DNA from: Verrucomicrobiota bacterium
GTDB taxonomy: Bacteria > Verrucomicrobiota > Kiritimatiellia > CAJWTS01
Direction: 5' to 3'
NCBI GenBank assembly: GCA_027623315.1
Contig: JAQBYD010000001.1
Span: forward strand, 94,789 to 158,788
DNA: 64,000 nt
A program made the translations under genes and the position numbers. Position 1 is the first letter of the stretch. Each line of letters begins with the position of its first letter. The notes under the pieces are model-generated. The model made no database searches. It was given only the letters and a program-made list of their open reading frames with translations, and was not told where the DNA came from. Positions 48,422 to 56,106 of this stretch are shown one piece after another.

Positions 48422-49960
48422 ATGGCGACAATCACGAAGGGCAATCTTCTCCGCGTGTCGAAGGATCCAATCCTGGCGGGAGTCATGCAACGGATGTGCA
48501 TCATCGGAGCATTAGCGGTGTGTGCACTCGCTTCGCCATGCGCGACGACTGCCGCGACGGTGGAGCTTGCTGGCTATCCCACCGGCTCCTTCCGGTGGAT
48601 GGATACGGCGCGGAATGTGTACGGTGCTGCGTACCGCGGTGGCTATAGCTATACCCAGGCGAGCGTCGTGATCACCTGCGCGATGACGGGGACCGTGTTG
48701 ACGGGGACGATGAGCGCGACGAATCTGAAGCCGAACTTCACCTACCAACTCAAGCTGAGCGGATTCCCGGAGGCCGATCCGACCTCTAATATCAACCTTG
48801 GTCTCGCGGGCCGGTGGTGGAAGGAGGATTGGAATGGATCGAGCTGGGCGAACGGGTGGAACCTGAATAACAAGGGCAACGGCTCTTTCCCCAATCCGAA
48901 CGACGACTGGTACTTCGCCAACCGTGATGCGACGAGCGCGACCAGCCCCACCGGGAAAGCATACCGATTCACCGGATACCGTCCCTTCGACTATTTCATT
49001 ACCGATGAACAGGGCAATGCCGTTCTGGGCTTCGCGATGATGAGCGCATATCATGTGCTCTACAAAACCGACCAGAGAGTCCGGAGTTCGAGTGACGGGC
49101 CGATCAAGCATCACGCATTTGATCCCGATCCATCGGCGCATGACGCTTATGATACCAATTATCCTGCCTCGACGGTGGACGTCTTCGGAGAGTGGGAGCG
49201 CCTGCCGGCCGATCGGGTCGGTATCACCCCCGGCGATTACATGCTGGATCTTCTGATTACCGAAGAGTCCTTCCACGAATCGGACGAGCACGCGGGGTTC
49301 TGGGCGCACGCCATGCACGGCGTTGCGCCGTTCACGATCCTGCCGCTTACGATCGAGACAGCCGTTGAACCGGTCCACGCCGCTGCGCCCACGCAGATCG
49401 CTGTGCAGTGGGGAGCAAGTACGGGTATCGTGCTAGCCGCGTCGGCGTACTGGCAGATTACGAATGTGGTCGTGAACGGCGCGGAGCACGGGGTCACGAA
49501 CGCATGGTCATTTGACCTGATTACGAACGACCAGCGTGTGGTCGTCCAGATGACTCCGCTGACCGCGGCGTACGGGGTGCCGCAATGGTGGCTCGCGGAA
49601 TGGCTTCCCGATTGGACGAATGATTTTGATTGGGCCGCGACAAACGATATCGACGGTGACGGGGTTCTCACGTGGGAGGAGCATCTCGGCGGCTCGCACC
49701 CCGGTCTTCGCGATTCAAGGTTCGAGATCAGCGATCAACGCATCTTTGACGGCTCCAACGGCCTCACCTGGGTAAGCGTGCACAGAGATCCTGCGCTCCC
49801 CGGATTCTCGATCGCGCGGACGACGAATCTCGTGGGGGTATGGTCGATCTTGGTCAGCAATCTGCATGCGGCAGTTGATGGGACGAACATTTGGTACGAT
49901 GGGGAGCCGCCGGCGGGGGGTGGTGTGTATTACCGGGTGGTTGCCCCGGCCGGGCTCTAG
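48422..49960 (+). CDS. Secreted protein with a single EF-hand-like calcium loop
   Basis: 512 residues (start at 48422; ATG at 48485 with MQRMCIIGALAVCALA as signal core is equally plausible). Export signal is followed by about 230 residues with no family I recognise (TGTVLTGTMSATNLKPNFTYQLKLSG). A calcium loop (NDIDGDGVLTWEEHLGG, residues about 405-420) follows DWTNDFDWA, a pattern seen in the C-terminal tails of many PVC secreted proteins. The end is a beta-rich region (VYYRVVAPAGL). Function unknown; likely extracellular. Confidence 0.65.
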   Translation: MATITKGNLLRVSKDPILAGVMQRMCIIGALAVCALASPCATTAATVELAGYPTGSFRWMDTARNVYGAAYRGGYSYTQASVVITCAMTGTVLTGTMSATNLKPNFTYQLKLSGFPEADPTSNINLGLAGRWWKEDWNGSSWANGWNLNNKGNGSFPNPNDDWYFANRDATSATSPTGKAYRFTGYRPFDYFITDEQGNAVLGFAMMSAYHVLYKTDQRVRSSSDGPIKHHAFDPDPSAHDAYDTNYPASTVDVFGEWERLPADRVGITPGDYMLDLLITEESFHESDEHAGFWAHAMHGVAPFTILPLTIETAVEPVHAAAPTQIAVQWGASTGIVLAASAYWQITNVVVNGAEHGVTNAWSFDLITNDQRVVVQMTPLTAAYGVPQWWLAEWLPDWTNDFDWAATNDIDGDGVLTWEEHLGGSHPGLRDSRFEISDQRIFDGSNGLTWVSVHRDPALPGFSIARTTNLVGVWSILVSNLHAAVDGTNIWYDGEPPAGGGVYYRVVAPAGL

Positions 49961-49987
49961 CGGGCCGTTGAAGAACCCGCCGTTCGT

Positions 49988-50064
49988 GGCGGCTGGGGAC
50001 ATCCGCCCTCCAGTCTACGCGCGTTTCCCGCCATTCTGTGGAGGGCGGGCGTCTCGGCCGCCGG
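49988..50064. repeat. REP-like inverted repeat
   Basis: CCGCCCTCCA (50003-50012) and TGGAGGGCGG (50039-50048) are perfect 10-bp inverted arms around a 26-nt loop. The arms extend outwards imperfectly to GGCGGC (49988) and GCCGCC (to 50064), about 25 bp each side. It lies in the spacer before the glycosyltransferase gene. Confidence 0.6.
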
Positions 50065-50132
50065 ATCCTCTTGCAATGCGTATATCCTCAAGGAACTCGA
50101 TATCAAGGAGGGGAATCGCTACGATTCGATGC

Positions 50133-51182
50133 ATGAGCATGACCGGGAGACTATTGGTCATAGGGATGTACCCGATCGAGACGCCCAACAAGGCCGCGGC
50201 GGTACGCATCCGCGCGCTCCTGGATGAATTCGAGAAGCTGATGCCGGGGCGCGTCGATCACATCTGCGGGACCATCTCGCAGCGCCGGCGGCGGATCCGT
50301 GAATTCTGGCGCGAGGGGAGGGATCGCGATATCGACCGTGTGTATGTCGAATCCCATTCGACGAGTGCGAGCGAGGCCGATCTGCTGGCCCTGCGGCGTC
50401 TTCGTCGTGCCGGAAAACGGATCGTGACTTATGTGCGTGACGCCTATCCCCTCTACGACAGCCTGGACATGTATCCCGGGGTCCGAAGCCTGGTTTACAA
50501 GGTGGCGTTTCGCATCTCTTACGGAGCGTATGACCGCTACTCGGATCGATTGGGGTTTCCTTCACGCGGTCTGGCCGATGCCCTCGGCGTGGATGCCGCC
50601 CGGGCTTTGCTTCTCCCGCCTGGAATGCAGGACGTAGATGTTGCGGTGCCCGCGCACGACGGCGCGTTTCTCCTGGTGGGGGGGAGCGCCGGTGCCGCCA
50701 ACGGGGTCGATATCTACGTGGATGCCGCGAGGGCGCGGCCGGAAACGTCCTTTATCTGGTGCGCGCAGCCACGCTACCTCGACGCACTGGCGAGCTGGGA
50801 TCTTCCCGCAAACTTCCGGACGGTCTCGTGGGACCGCGACGAGATCATCCGTAATCTTGATCGGGTGAAGGCATTCGTGCTTCCGCGCCAGGTGACGCCA
50901 TACATGGATCTCGCCGTACCGATCAAGCTGATGGACTACCTGTCGTGGTCGCGGCCGATCGTCGCGACGCGATGCGCGGAAACCACGCGCATTCTGGGTG
51001 AGACGGGTTCCGGTATCCCGGTCGACGACACGGCCAAGGGCCTCCTCGGGGGAATCGATACCGTCAACGCGATGACCGCCGACCAACTGTGCTCCTATCG
51101 CGAGCTCACGCGCAAGGCTGCGCAGAGCTACTCGTGGGAAGCGTTGGCGCGGCGCGTGCTCGACGCGCTTGACGCGCAGTGA
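50133..51182 (+). CDS. Glycosyltransferase (GT4-like, GT-B fold)
   Basis: 349 residues from the ATG at 50133; AAGGAGG is rather far upstream (about 22 bases), so the start is not certain. N-terminal domain opens GRLLVIGMYPIETPNKAAAVRIRAL, typical of GT4 enzymes. The C-terminal domain has VLPRQVTPYMDLAVPIKLMDYLSWSRPIVAT, matching the nucleotide-sugar-binding PIKLxEYLA...PVVA motif. Presumed to add a sugar to a glycan, lipid or protein; acceptor unknown. Cytoplasmic. Confidence 0.82.
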   Translation: MSMTGRLLVIGMYPIETPNKAAAVRIRALLDEFEKLMPGRVDHICGTISQRRRRIREFWREGRDRDIDRVYVESHSTSASEADLLALRRLRRAGKRIVTYVRDAYPLYDSLDMYPGVRSLVYKVAFRISYGAYDRYSDRLGFPSRGLADALGVDAARALLLPPGMQDVDVAVPAHDGAFLLVGGSAGAANGVDIYVDAARARPETSFIWCAQPRYLDALASWDLPANFRTVSWDRDEIIRNLDRVKAFVLPRQVTPYMDLAVPIKLMDYLSWSRPIVATRCAETTRILGETGSGIPVDDTAKGLLGGIDTVNAMTADQLCSYRELTRKAAQSYSWEALARRVLDALDAQ

Positions 51183-51244
51183 CCAGTAAGAAGTAGGGAG
51201 TGATTAGTGAGAAGTCAGAAGTGATAAGTGGTTCGTCGGAAGTC

Positions 51245-51417
51245 AGAAGTAGGAAGTGGTTGGTGATTAGTCAGAAGTGGGGTCCCATCCTGGTTTCCGG
51301 TTGTCACATCTAGACGGGGTGCCCTCACCCCGCACGCGGAGAGGGAGCGGGGCGCTACGTGACAACTTATTTCAGGACGGGACCCTACCCACTACTCACT
51401 AACCACTTCTTACTTCT
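51245..51417. repeat. Long imperfect inverted repeat (MITE-like) between convergent genes
   Basis: The left arm AGAAGTAGGAAGTGGTTGGT (from 51245) continuing to GGGTCCCATCCTG and GTTGTCAC is repeated inverted on the right: read on the minus strand from 51417, AGAAGTAAGAAGTGGTTAGT continues to GGGTCCCGTCCTG and GTTGTCAC. Arms of about 60-65 bp enclose a GC-rich core of about 50 bp. The right arm supplies the last codons and TAA stop of the beta-propeller gene. Related AGTGATTAGTGAGAAGTCAG direct repeats extend left to 51183. No transposase inside. Confidence 0.65.
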
Positions 51418-52651
51418 TCGCGCGAACGTCGAGGCAAGCCAGATTCCCGCTATTGTCGCGGCAATAGATGCGGCCGTTCGCGATGACGGGGTTCACCCAG
51501 GTACGCTTGTCGAGAATCTGTGTCTTTGAGATGGGATTGTAGCCGGTGGGGGTAGCGTTGCAGATCGCGAGTTGCCCGCTGTCGGTCAGAAGGATCAGTT
51601 TTCCGCCCGCGATGGCGAGGTTGCCGTGTTGCCCGGCGCCCTTCTGTGTCCAGACGGTTTCTCCGTCGGTCATGCGAATGCACATCAGAACGCCGAGTTT
51701 TTCACTGATCGCGTACACATGGCCGTCATGATAGACGGCGTCGTTCATCTTGGTCTTGACGTCCGCGTTCTCCCACAGCTTGGTAGGCCCACCCTCGCCG
51801 AGTTGGAAGAGCGCGCCACGGCCCGTCGGGTAGCCGGAAGAAATGAACACCTTGTCACCGAGAACGAAGGGCGCAGATGCGTTCACATCGTACGAGGTCT
51901 TCCACGGGATGCGCCAGAGTTCCTTTCCGTCGGCGAGCGCCAGCGCGACCATGGCCTTGCCCTTGAAGACCAGCACGGCGGGCGTCTCGCCGTTCTTAAA
52001 GGGGATCGGCGGAGCGTAGCCGGCGATGTCCGCGCCGGAGCCCCAGACCTTCTCGCCGGTCTTCTTGTCGAGCGCGAGTGTTGAGTTCCCGTTGCCGCCG
52101 ATGTCGAGGATGACGAGGTCGCCGTGGACCAACGGCGACCCGGCGTATTTCCAGTTCGGTTGCGAGCCGCCGAAATCGGCCCCGGCGTTGCGCTTCCACA
52201 CCAGTTTTCCGTCGGCGATCGCGAGGCAGTGTATGTCGCCGTTGGAGCCCAGCGTGTACAGGTGCCCGTCGTTCGCCGTCGGTGTTGCGGCCGTGCCGCC
52301 CTCGAACTGGCGCTGCTCGAACGGGTTCGCGTAGGCGAATTTCCAGGCGACGCTTCCGTCGGCCACGTTGAGCGCGTAGATGACGTCCTCGTTCGAATCC
52401 TTAAGGTTGCCCATCGTGAAGACGTGGTCGCCCACGACGATCATGCTCGATGCCCCGAATCCAACATTCCGGCGCCACGCGATGGTCGGAGCATCCTCCG
52501 GGAAATCGGAAGACCAGTCCGTTTCGGTCGATATGCCATCGTGGTTCGGGCCCCGGAAGGACGGCCAGTCTGAGGCCGTTGCGTGGGGCGTGAGTGCTGC
52601 GAGCGAAGCGAGTATGCCAAACAGGCATGCGAGTGATCGGTTTCGGGTCAT
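51410..52651 (-). CDS. Exported PQQ-type beta-propeller repeat protein (paralog B)
   Basis: 413 residues, the same length as the propeller at 19946-21187. Signal peptide ends near ALTPHATASDWPSFRG, giving the same xDWPxxRG start of the mature protein. Propeller blades show IYALNVADGSVAW, IHCLAIADGKLVWK, TLALDKKTGEKVW and MVALALADGKELW. No catalytic residues of PQQ dehydrogenases are seen. AGGAGA precedes the ATG. The stop codon is formed by a repeat element (KK then TAA). Convergent with the glycosyltransferase gene. Confidence 0.85.
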   Translation of the reverse strand: MTRNRSLACLFGILASLAALTPHATASDWPSFRGPNHDGISTETDWSSDFPEDAPTIAWRRNVGFGASSMIVVGDHVFTMGNLKDSNEDVIYALNVADGSVAWKFAYANPFEQRQFEGGTAATPTANDGHLYTLGSNGDIHCLAIADGKLVWKRNAGADFGGSQPNWKYAGSPLVHGDLVILDIGGNGNSTLALDKKTGEKVWGSGADIAGYAPPIPFKNGETPAVLVFKGKAMVALALADGKELWRIPWKTSYDVNASAPFVLGDKVFISSGYPTGRGALFQLGEGGPTKLWENADVKTKMNDAVYHDGHVYAISEKLGVLMCIRMTDGETVWTQKGAGQHGNLAIAGGKLILLTDSGQLAICNATPTGYNPISKTQILDKRTWVNPVIANGRIYCRDNSGNLACLDVRAKK

Positions 52652-52743
52652 GCGAGTGTCTCCTGTGCGTTGAAGATTAAGTTCGTAGTCTAACGCAACG
52701 CTTCTGTCGGCGCAAACAGGAATTGGCGCCGTTCCAAGCGGGT

Positions 52744-53799
52744 TTAGTTCGTTGCGGCGTAGTGGCTGGGTGCGGTTTCGGGGAGCTCTGCGAGATCTGT
52801 GTTTCTGAGGAAGGCATCAACGCCGGCCCAGTTCTTCACTCCAAACCGATGCATGAAGTATCGGAACCCATTGCCGTAGACAGCTCCGTTGTGGGTCGCG
52901 ATGCGGGCGACGGCATTCGAGAGTTGGTTGCGTCGGCATACCTCGGCGGCAACGTACTGGCAGATGCCCTCATGCAGCCAGGCCGGGGCACCCGTGCTGC
53001 GCGGGTAGAATTCAGCCAGAAGATCGTGTGTCAGCTCATGCGACGCGGTTGCGAGGAAACGGTCCGGGGCGAGACCGTATAGGATGGAGATCGATTTGGT
53101 GACCTGCTCCTTCTCCTTGACGGTGACGCCGAAAAGATTCTTATGAATCGTTTTGCGGGCGTGCCGATAATAACGCCCACTTTCATACATGTCAGAATTC
53201 GAGTTCGAATCGGCGGCCGTGCCGCCCGTGAGTGCGTCGACGCCGACGAGATGAAGCCGGGGGGTGGAATCGGATGCCAGACCCGTGACCAAGGTGGTTT
53301 CGCGAATCGCACGTGCAAAGAGCTTTTCGGCGGCGTCACGCGACATCACTGCGGCCTTTTTGCATGTTGAGCAGAGATTGCGACCGTCGTTGAGGTGCGA
53401 ACCGTCGACAAACGGCAGGCGGCAACTGTCGCAACGCTCCGCGCGACCGTGTTGGCGGCAATACACGTGATCGCCGATGGATACGGACACCGTGCTTCGG
53501 GCACCACACAGCTCACAGGCCGGCAGGCTGGTATTGAAGCATTTTCGAGAGCAGAACGTGTCCGTAGCGGAGCGAAGCATGGTGCCCCGCATCGGGCGAT
53601 TGCAGGCTGCGCATTGAGGAAGCGCCGCCGAGAGGCAGTCCTCTGAACAGTAGGCCGAGTCGCTTAGCGCGAAGTAATCGCCGCGTATGGCCTGGCCGCA
53701 GGAGTCGCAGGGCACAGCGCAGACCAGCGGCGCCGTGGCACCCAGATACAGGGCCACGATGCCGACCAGTCGCAGTCTCGATGTTTGTGGCGACTTCAT
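52744..53799 (-). CDS. Secreted DA1-like peptidase with LIM/zinc-ribbon array
   Basis: 351 residues. Signal peptide (residues 1-28, GIVALYLGATAPLVCA) precedes four to five CxxC-based zinc knuckles within residues 31-146 (CDSCGQAI, CAACNRPM, CELCGARS, CDSCRLPF, CSTCKK), a LIM-like arrangement. The C-terminal domain holds the zinc metallopeptidase motif HELTH (254-258) and, 19 residues on, HEGICQYVA (Glu277), closely matching the HExxH...EEGICQV layout of plant DA1/DAR growth-regulating peptidases. It may be a surface protease that cleaves a specific partner. Plant DA1 is activated by ubiquitin; nothing of that kind is expected here. Monocistronic, divergent from a Nudix gene. Assignment rests on two motifs plus domain order. 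Confidence 0.75.
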   Translation of the reverse strand: MKSPQTSRLRLVGIVALYLGATAPLVCAVPCDSCGQAIRGDYFALSDSAYCSEDCLSAALPQCAACNRPMRGTMLRSATDTFCSRKCFNTSLPACELCGARSTVSVSIGDHVYCRQHGRAERCDSCRLPFVDGSHLNDGRNLCSTCKKAAVMSRDAAEKLFARAIRETTLVTGLASDSTPRLHLVGVDALTGGTAADSNSNSDMYESGRYYRHARKTIHKNLFGVTVKEKEQVTKSISILYGLAPDRFLATASHELTHDLLAEFYPRSTGAPAWLHEGICQYVAAEVCRRNQLSNAVARIATHNGAVYGNGFRYFMHRFGVKNWAGVDAFLRNTDLAELPETAPSHYAATN

Positions 53800-54036
53800 A
53801 CGATTTGCCCTTCGCCCCGAACGCCCGAATCGGGCTACTCACAGGATTGATACAGTTTAGATCAGGCGGTCGCTTGAGCCAAGATGTTTAGATCTATTTT
53901 TACAGAGCTAATTGCTGGGGAGACCTTGAGAGGAGTGCGAATCTGGTAAAACGGCGCAAGTTGGAGCCATATCGTAACATTGCGTACACGCCTTGAGTTC
54001 TGTATTCCGTGCGAAACCGATGCTAGATTCATCGAG

Positions 54037-54444
54037 ATGAAGACGATTGATGTCACGGCGAGCGTAGTCTGCGACGGTGCTCGAATCCTGATCGCGCGCC
54101 GGGCGGCGCACGATTCGAACGGCGGGAAATGGGAGTTTCCCGGGGGAACCGTGGAGCCCGGGGAGTCCGCGGAGGAATGCGTACACCGGGAATTACAGGA
54201 GGAACTGGGTATCGACGTCCGGATCTTGCGCTTCCTTGGCATGGCGGAAGAGCCCCGCCCGGATTGCGTGCTGCGGCTCCTGTTCTACCAGGTCCAACAC
54301 GTGCAAGGGGAGATCAGGCTTGTGGATCATGATCAACACGCGTGGGTCACGCTATGCGAGCTTCTGGACTATGAATTTCCTTCCGCCGATCGTCGTATCG
54401 TGGAGCAGTGGGTATCCGAGGGGGCGATAAATCCGTTCGCGTGA
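54037..54444 (+). CDS. Nudix hydrolase, MutT/8-oxo-dGTPase-like
   Basis: 135 residues from the ATG at 54037. MutT proteins remove oxidised nucleotides (8-oxo-dGTP) from the pool. The Nudix box GGTVEPGESAEECVHRELQE then ELGI fits GX5EX7REUXEEXGU, and the N-terminal beta-strand TASVVCDGARILIARRA is typical of MutT (E. coli length 129). The C-terminal part (HAWVTLCELLDYEFPSADRRIV) completes the fold. An in-frame ATG at 53980 would add 19 non-homologous residues. Confidence 0.9.
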   Translation: MKTIDVTASVVCDGARILIARRAAHDSNGGKWEFPGGTVEPGESAEECVHRELQEELGIDVRILRFLGMAEEPRPDCVLRLLFYQVQHVQGEIRLVDHDQHAWVTLCELLDYEFPSADRRIVEQWVSEGAINPFA

Positions 54445-54834
54445 TGCGTGGTCCCCAAACCCACGAACTTCGCGCTTAGCTACCGGATTCGGCGTGCAGG
54501 CGAAGGGCTCGTCGGTTCTGGAGTGCGTCCTCGACTGGTGAAAAGATCGCTCTCGAAGAGAGAATCGTACTCGTTGTCGTGCGTCAGCGGGTCAAGGGAG
54601 CGCTCTGGCTGTGCTTTTGCTTGCGCCTCTTGCCTCTCGTGCGGCACAATCAGCGAAGATAATAGTGTCAGTGGCGCGTGTTGTGGCGACGATGCACAGA
54701 GCGTCGCGGGACAGCACAGTTGGCGAACGAGATAGGTCATAGAAACCCCCATTGAAAACCCAGTAGAGTTGCAATTAGTTCACAACACGTCATCGCCTGA
54801 CGCAACTCTTTTGGCAGAAAGAGCAAATTAACCC
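54445..54834. other. 390-bp intergenic region without a supported gene
   Basis: The stretch between the Nudix and aldo/keto reductase genes has no convincing coding frame, tRNA or strong palindrome. The minus strand shows a short frame with RDALCIVATTRATDTIIFAD, faintly like the last motif of superfamily-I helicases, but it has no ATG and no other helicase motif. It may be a decayed gene remnant. The last 60 bases, AT-richer than the rest, probably hold the promoter of the aldo/keto reductase gene. Confidence 0.6.
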
Positions 54835-55842
54835 ATGGAATACCGGAAACTAGGACGCACAGGAGTCAGGGTCAGCCCGCTTTGCCTTGGGTGCATGATG
54901 TTTGGCGGCCGAGCCAACGCGGACGACAGCTACGCGATGATCGATCATGCGATCGGCGAAGGCATCAACTTGATCGACACGGCGAACGTTTACGGTCGCG
55001 GTGAGAGCGAAACGGTGACTGGCGAGGGAATCAAGCGCACGGGCAAGCGCGCCCAGATCGTGCTGGCGACGAAAGTACACGGGCAGATGGCCGACGACGA
55101 CCCCAATGCGTCTGGCAATTCCCGCCGGCACATCGTCGAGCAATGCGAAGCCAGCCTTCGGCGCCTGCAGACCGACTACATTGACCTCTACCAGATTCAT
55201 CGCCCACGGTCCGACACGCCGATTGACGAGACGTTACGGGCCCTTGATGACCTCGTTCGCTCCGGAAAGATCCGCTACATCGGGTCCAGCACGTTCGCGG
55301 CATGGCAAGTGGTCGAGTCACTGTGGGCCTCACGCGAGCTCGGGCTTAATCGATTCGTGTGTGAACAACCGCCGTACAACCTGCTCGACCGGCGCGTGGA
55401 GCGTGAACTTCTGCCCATGGCCGCCACGCATGGGATTGCGATTATTCCCTGGAGCCCACTGGCCGGCGGGCTCTTGAGCGGCAAGTACTCCCCGGACGAT
55501 GCCGCGCCGACCGGAAGCCGGTTCTTCGACGCCAAGAGCAGCGCGCTCCGAGAGCGCTGGAGTGCAGAGGCGTGGGTTGTGATCGACGAGTTGCGCTCGA
55601 TGGCCGGGGAGAAGGCGTGTACCGTTTCGCAACTGGCGCTCGCCTGGTGCGCGCAGCAACCCCACGTTACCAGTCCGATCATCGGGCCGCGGACCCTGGA
55701 TCAACTCAGAGACAATCTCAAGGCGCTCGACGTCGAGATCACCGACGAGGATCGCGCGCGACTGGATAAGGTTGCACCGCCGGGGCGGTCCAGCGCGCCG
55801 TTCTATGGCGCCGACTTCGGGCCACACGAGTTTCGCTGGTAA
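54835..55842 (+). CDS. Aldo/keto reductase
   Basis: 335 residues with a complete (beta/alpha)8 AKR fold, reducing aldehydes or ketones with NADPH. The catalytic tetrad is present: Asp48 and Tyr53 in NLIDTANVYGRGESE, Lys80 in VLATKVHGQ and His122 in DLYQIHRPR. The phosphate-binding C-terminal segment PIIGPRTLDQLRDNLKALDV is also intact. The start MEYRKLGRTGVRVSPLCLG is the usual AKR N-terminus. Related proteins are voltage-gated-K-channel beta-like or general stress reductases. The substrate is unknown; a small membrane-protein gene follows on the other strand. Confidence 0.92.
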   Translation: MEYRKLGRTGVRVSPLCLGCMMFGGRANADDSYAMIDHAIGEGINLIDTANVYGRGESETVTGEGIKRTGKRAQIVLATKVHGQMADDDPNASGNSRRHIVEQCEASLRRLQTDYIDLYQIHRPRSDTPIDETLRALDDLVRSGKIRYIGSSTFAAWQVVESLWASRELGLNRFVCEQPPYNLLDRRVERELLPMAATHGIAIIPWSPLAGGLLSGKYSPDDAAPTGSRFFDAKSSALRERWSAEAWVVIDELRSMAGEKACTVSQLALAWCAQQPHVTSPIIGPRTLDQLRDNLKALDVEITDEDRARLDKVAPPGRSSAPFYGADFGPHEFRW

Positions 55843-55846
55843 AATT

Positions 55847-55996
55847 TCAGCTGGGGCGTTTCACGATCTTCGAGAAGCGACTGTGCTGAATTTCCTCCTG
55901 GTGCTGCGCGAGCCTGGAGAGGATACCTGCAAGGACGGCCGCGGCCAGGAAAAGCGCCACGCCGCTCGCCAGTAGTAGTATTTCTGTAATCATCAT
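55847..55996 (-). CDS. 49-residue single-pass membrane microprotein
   Basis: An uninterrupted frame with two consecutive ATGs (55996, 55993) encodes 49 residues: MMITE, a hydrophobic helix (ILLLASGVALFLAAAVLAGI, residues 6-25), then a short charged tail rich in Arg/Lys/His/Gln (SRLAQHQEEIQHSRFSKIVK). It lies in the 260-bp gap between the aldo/keto reductase and WYL-regulator genes and would be too short for common gene-calling cutoffs. A perfect inverted repeat lies 24 bases upstream of the start. No known family recognised; coding is supported only by frame, hydrophobicity and position. Confidence 0.5.
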   Translation of the reverse strand: MMITEILLLASGVALFLAAAVLAGILSRLAQHQEEIQHSRFSKIVKRPS

Positions 55997-56019
55997 GCGG
56001 GCATTCTCGCACATGGGGT

Positions 56020-56036
56020 AGGACAGATAGTGTCCT
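56020..56036. promoter_or_regulatory. Perfect inverted repeat, candidate WYL-regulator operator
   Basis: AGGACA-GATAG-TGTCCT has 6-bp arms with a 5-bp spacer. It lies between the microprotein gene (24 bases away, minus strand) and the 3' end of the WYL regulator gene at 56107. Dyads of this size fit a dimeric helix-turn-helix regulator. Assignment to this regulator is by proximity only. Confidence 0.4.
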
Positions 56037-56106
56037 ATGCCTCAGAAAGATGGAATTTAAGAACGGAAATTCGGGGCGGAACTGGACTCCGCGAGAAGAG
56101 GAAGTT

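Noticed and set aside
51183..51300. A direct-repeat replication origin
   Set aside because: The AGTGATTAGTG-type repeats lack DnaA boxes and an AT-rich unwinding element.
54592..54774. A short minus-strand frame with a helicase-motif-VI-like stretch (DALCIVATTRATDTIIFAD)
   Set aside because: Only one weak motif, a TTG start, and no other helicase blocks; probably chance or a very old remnant.
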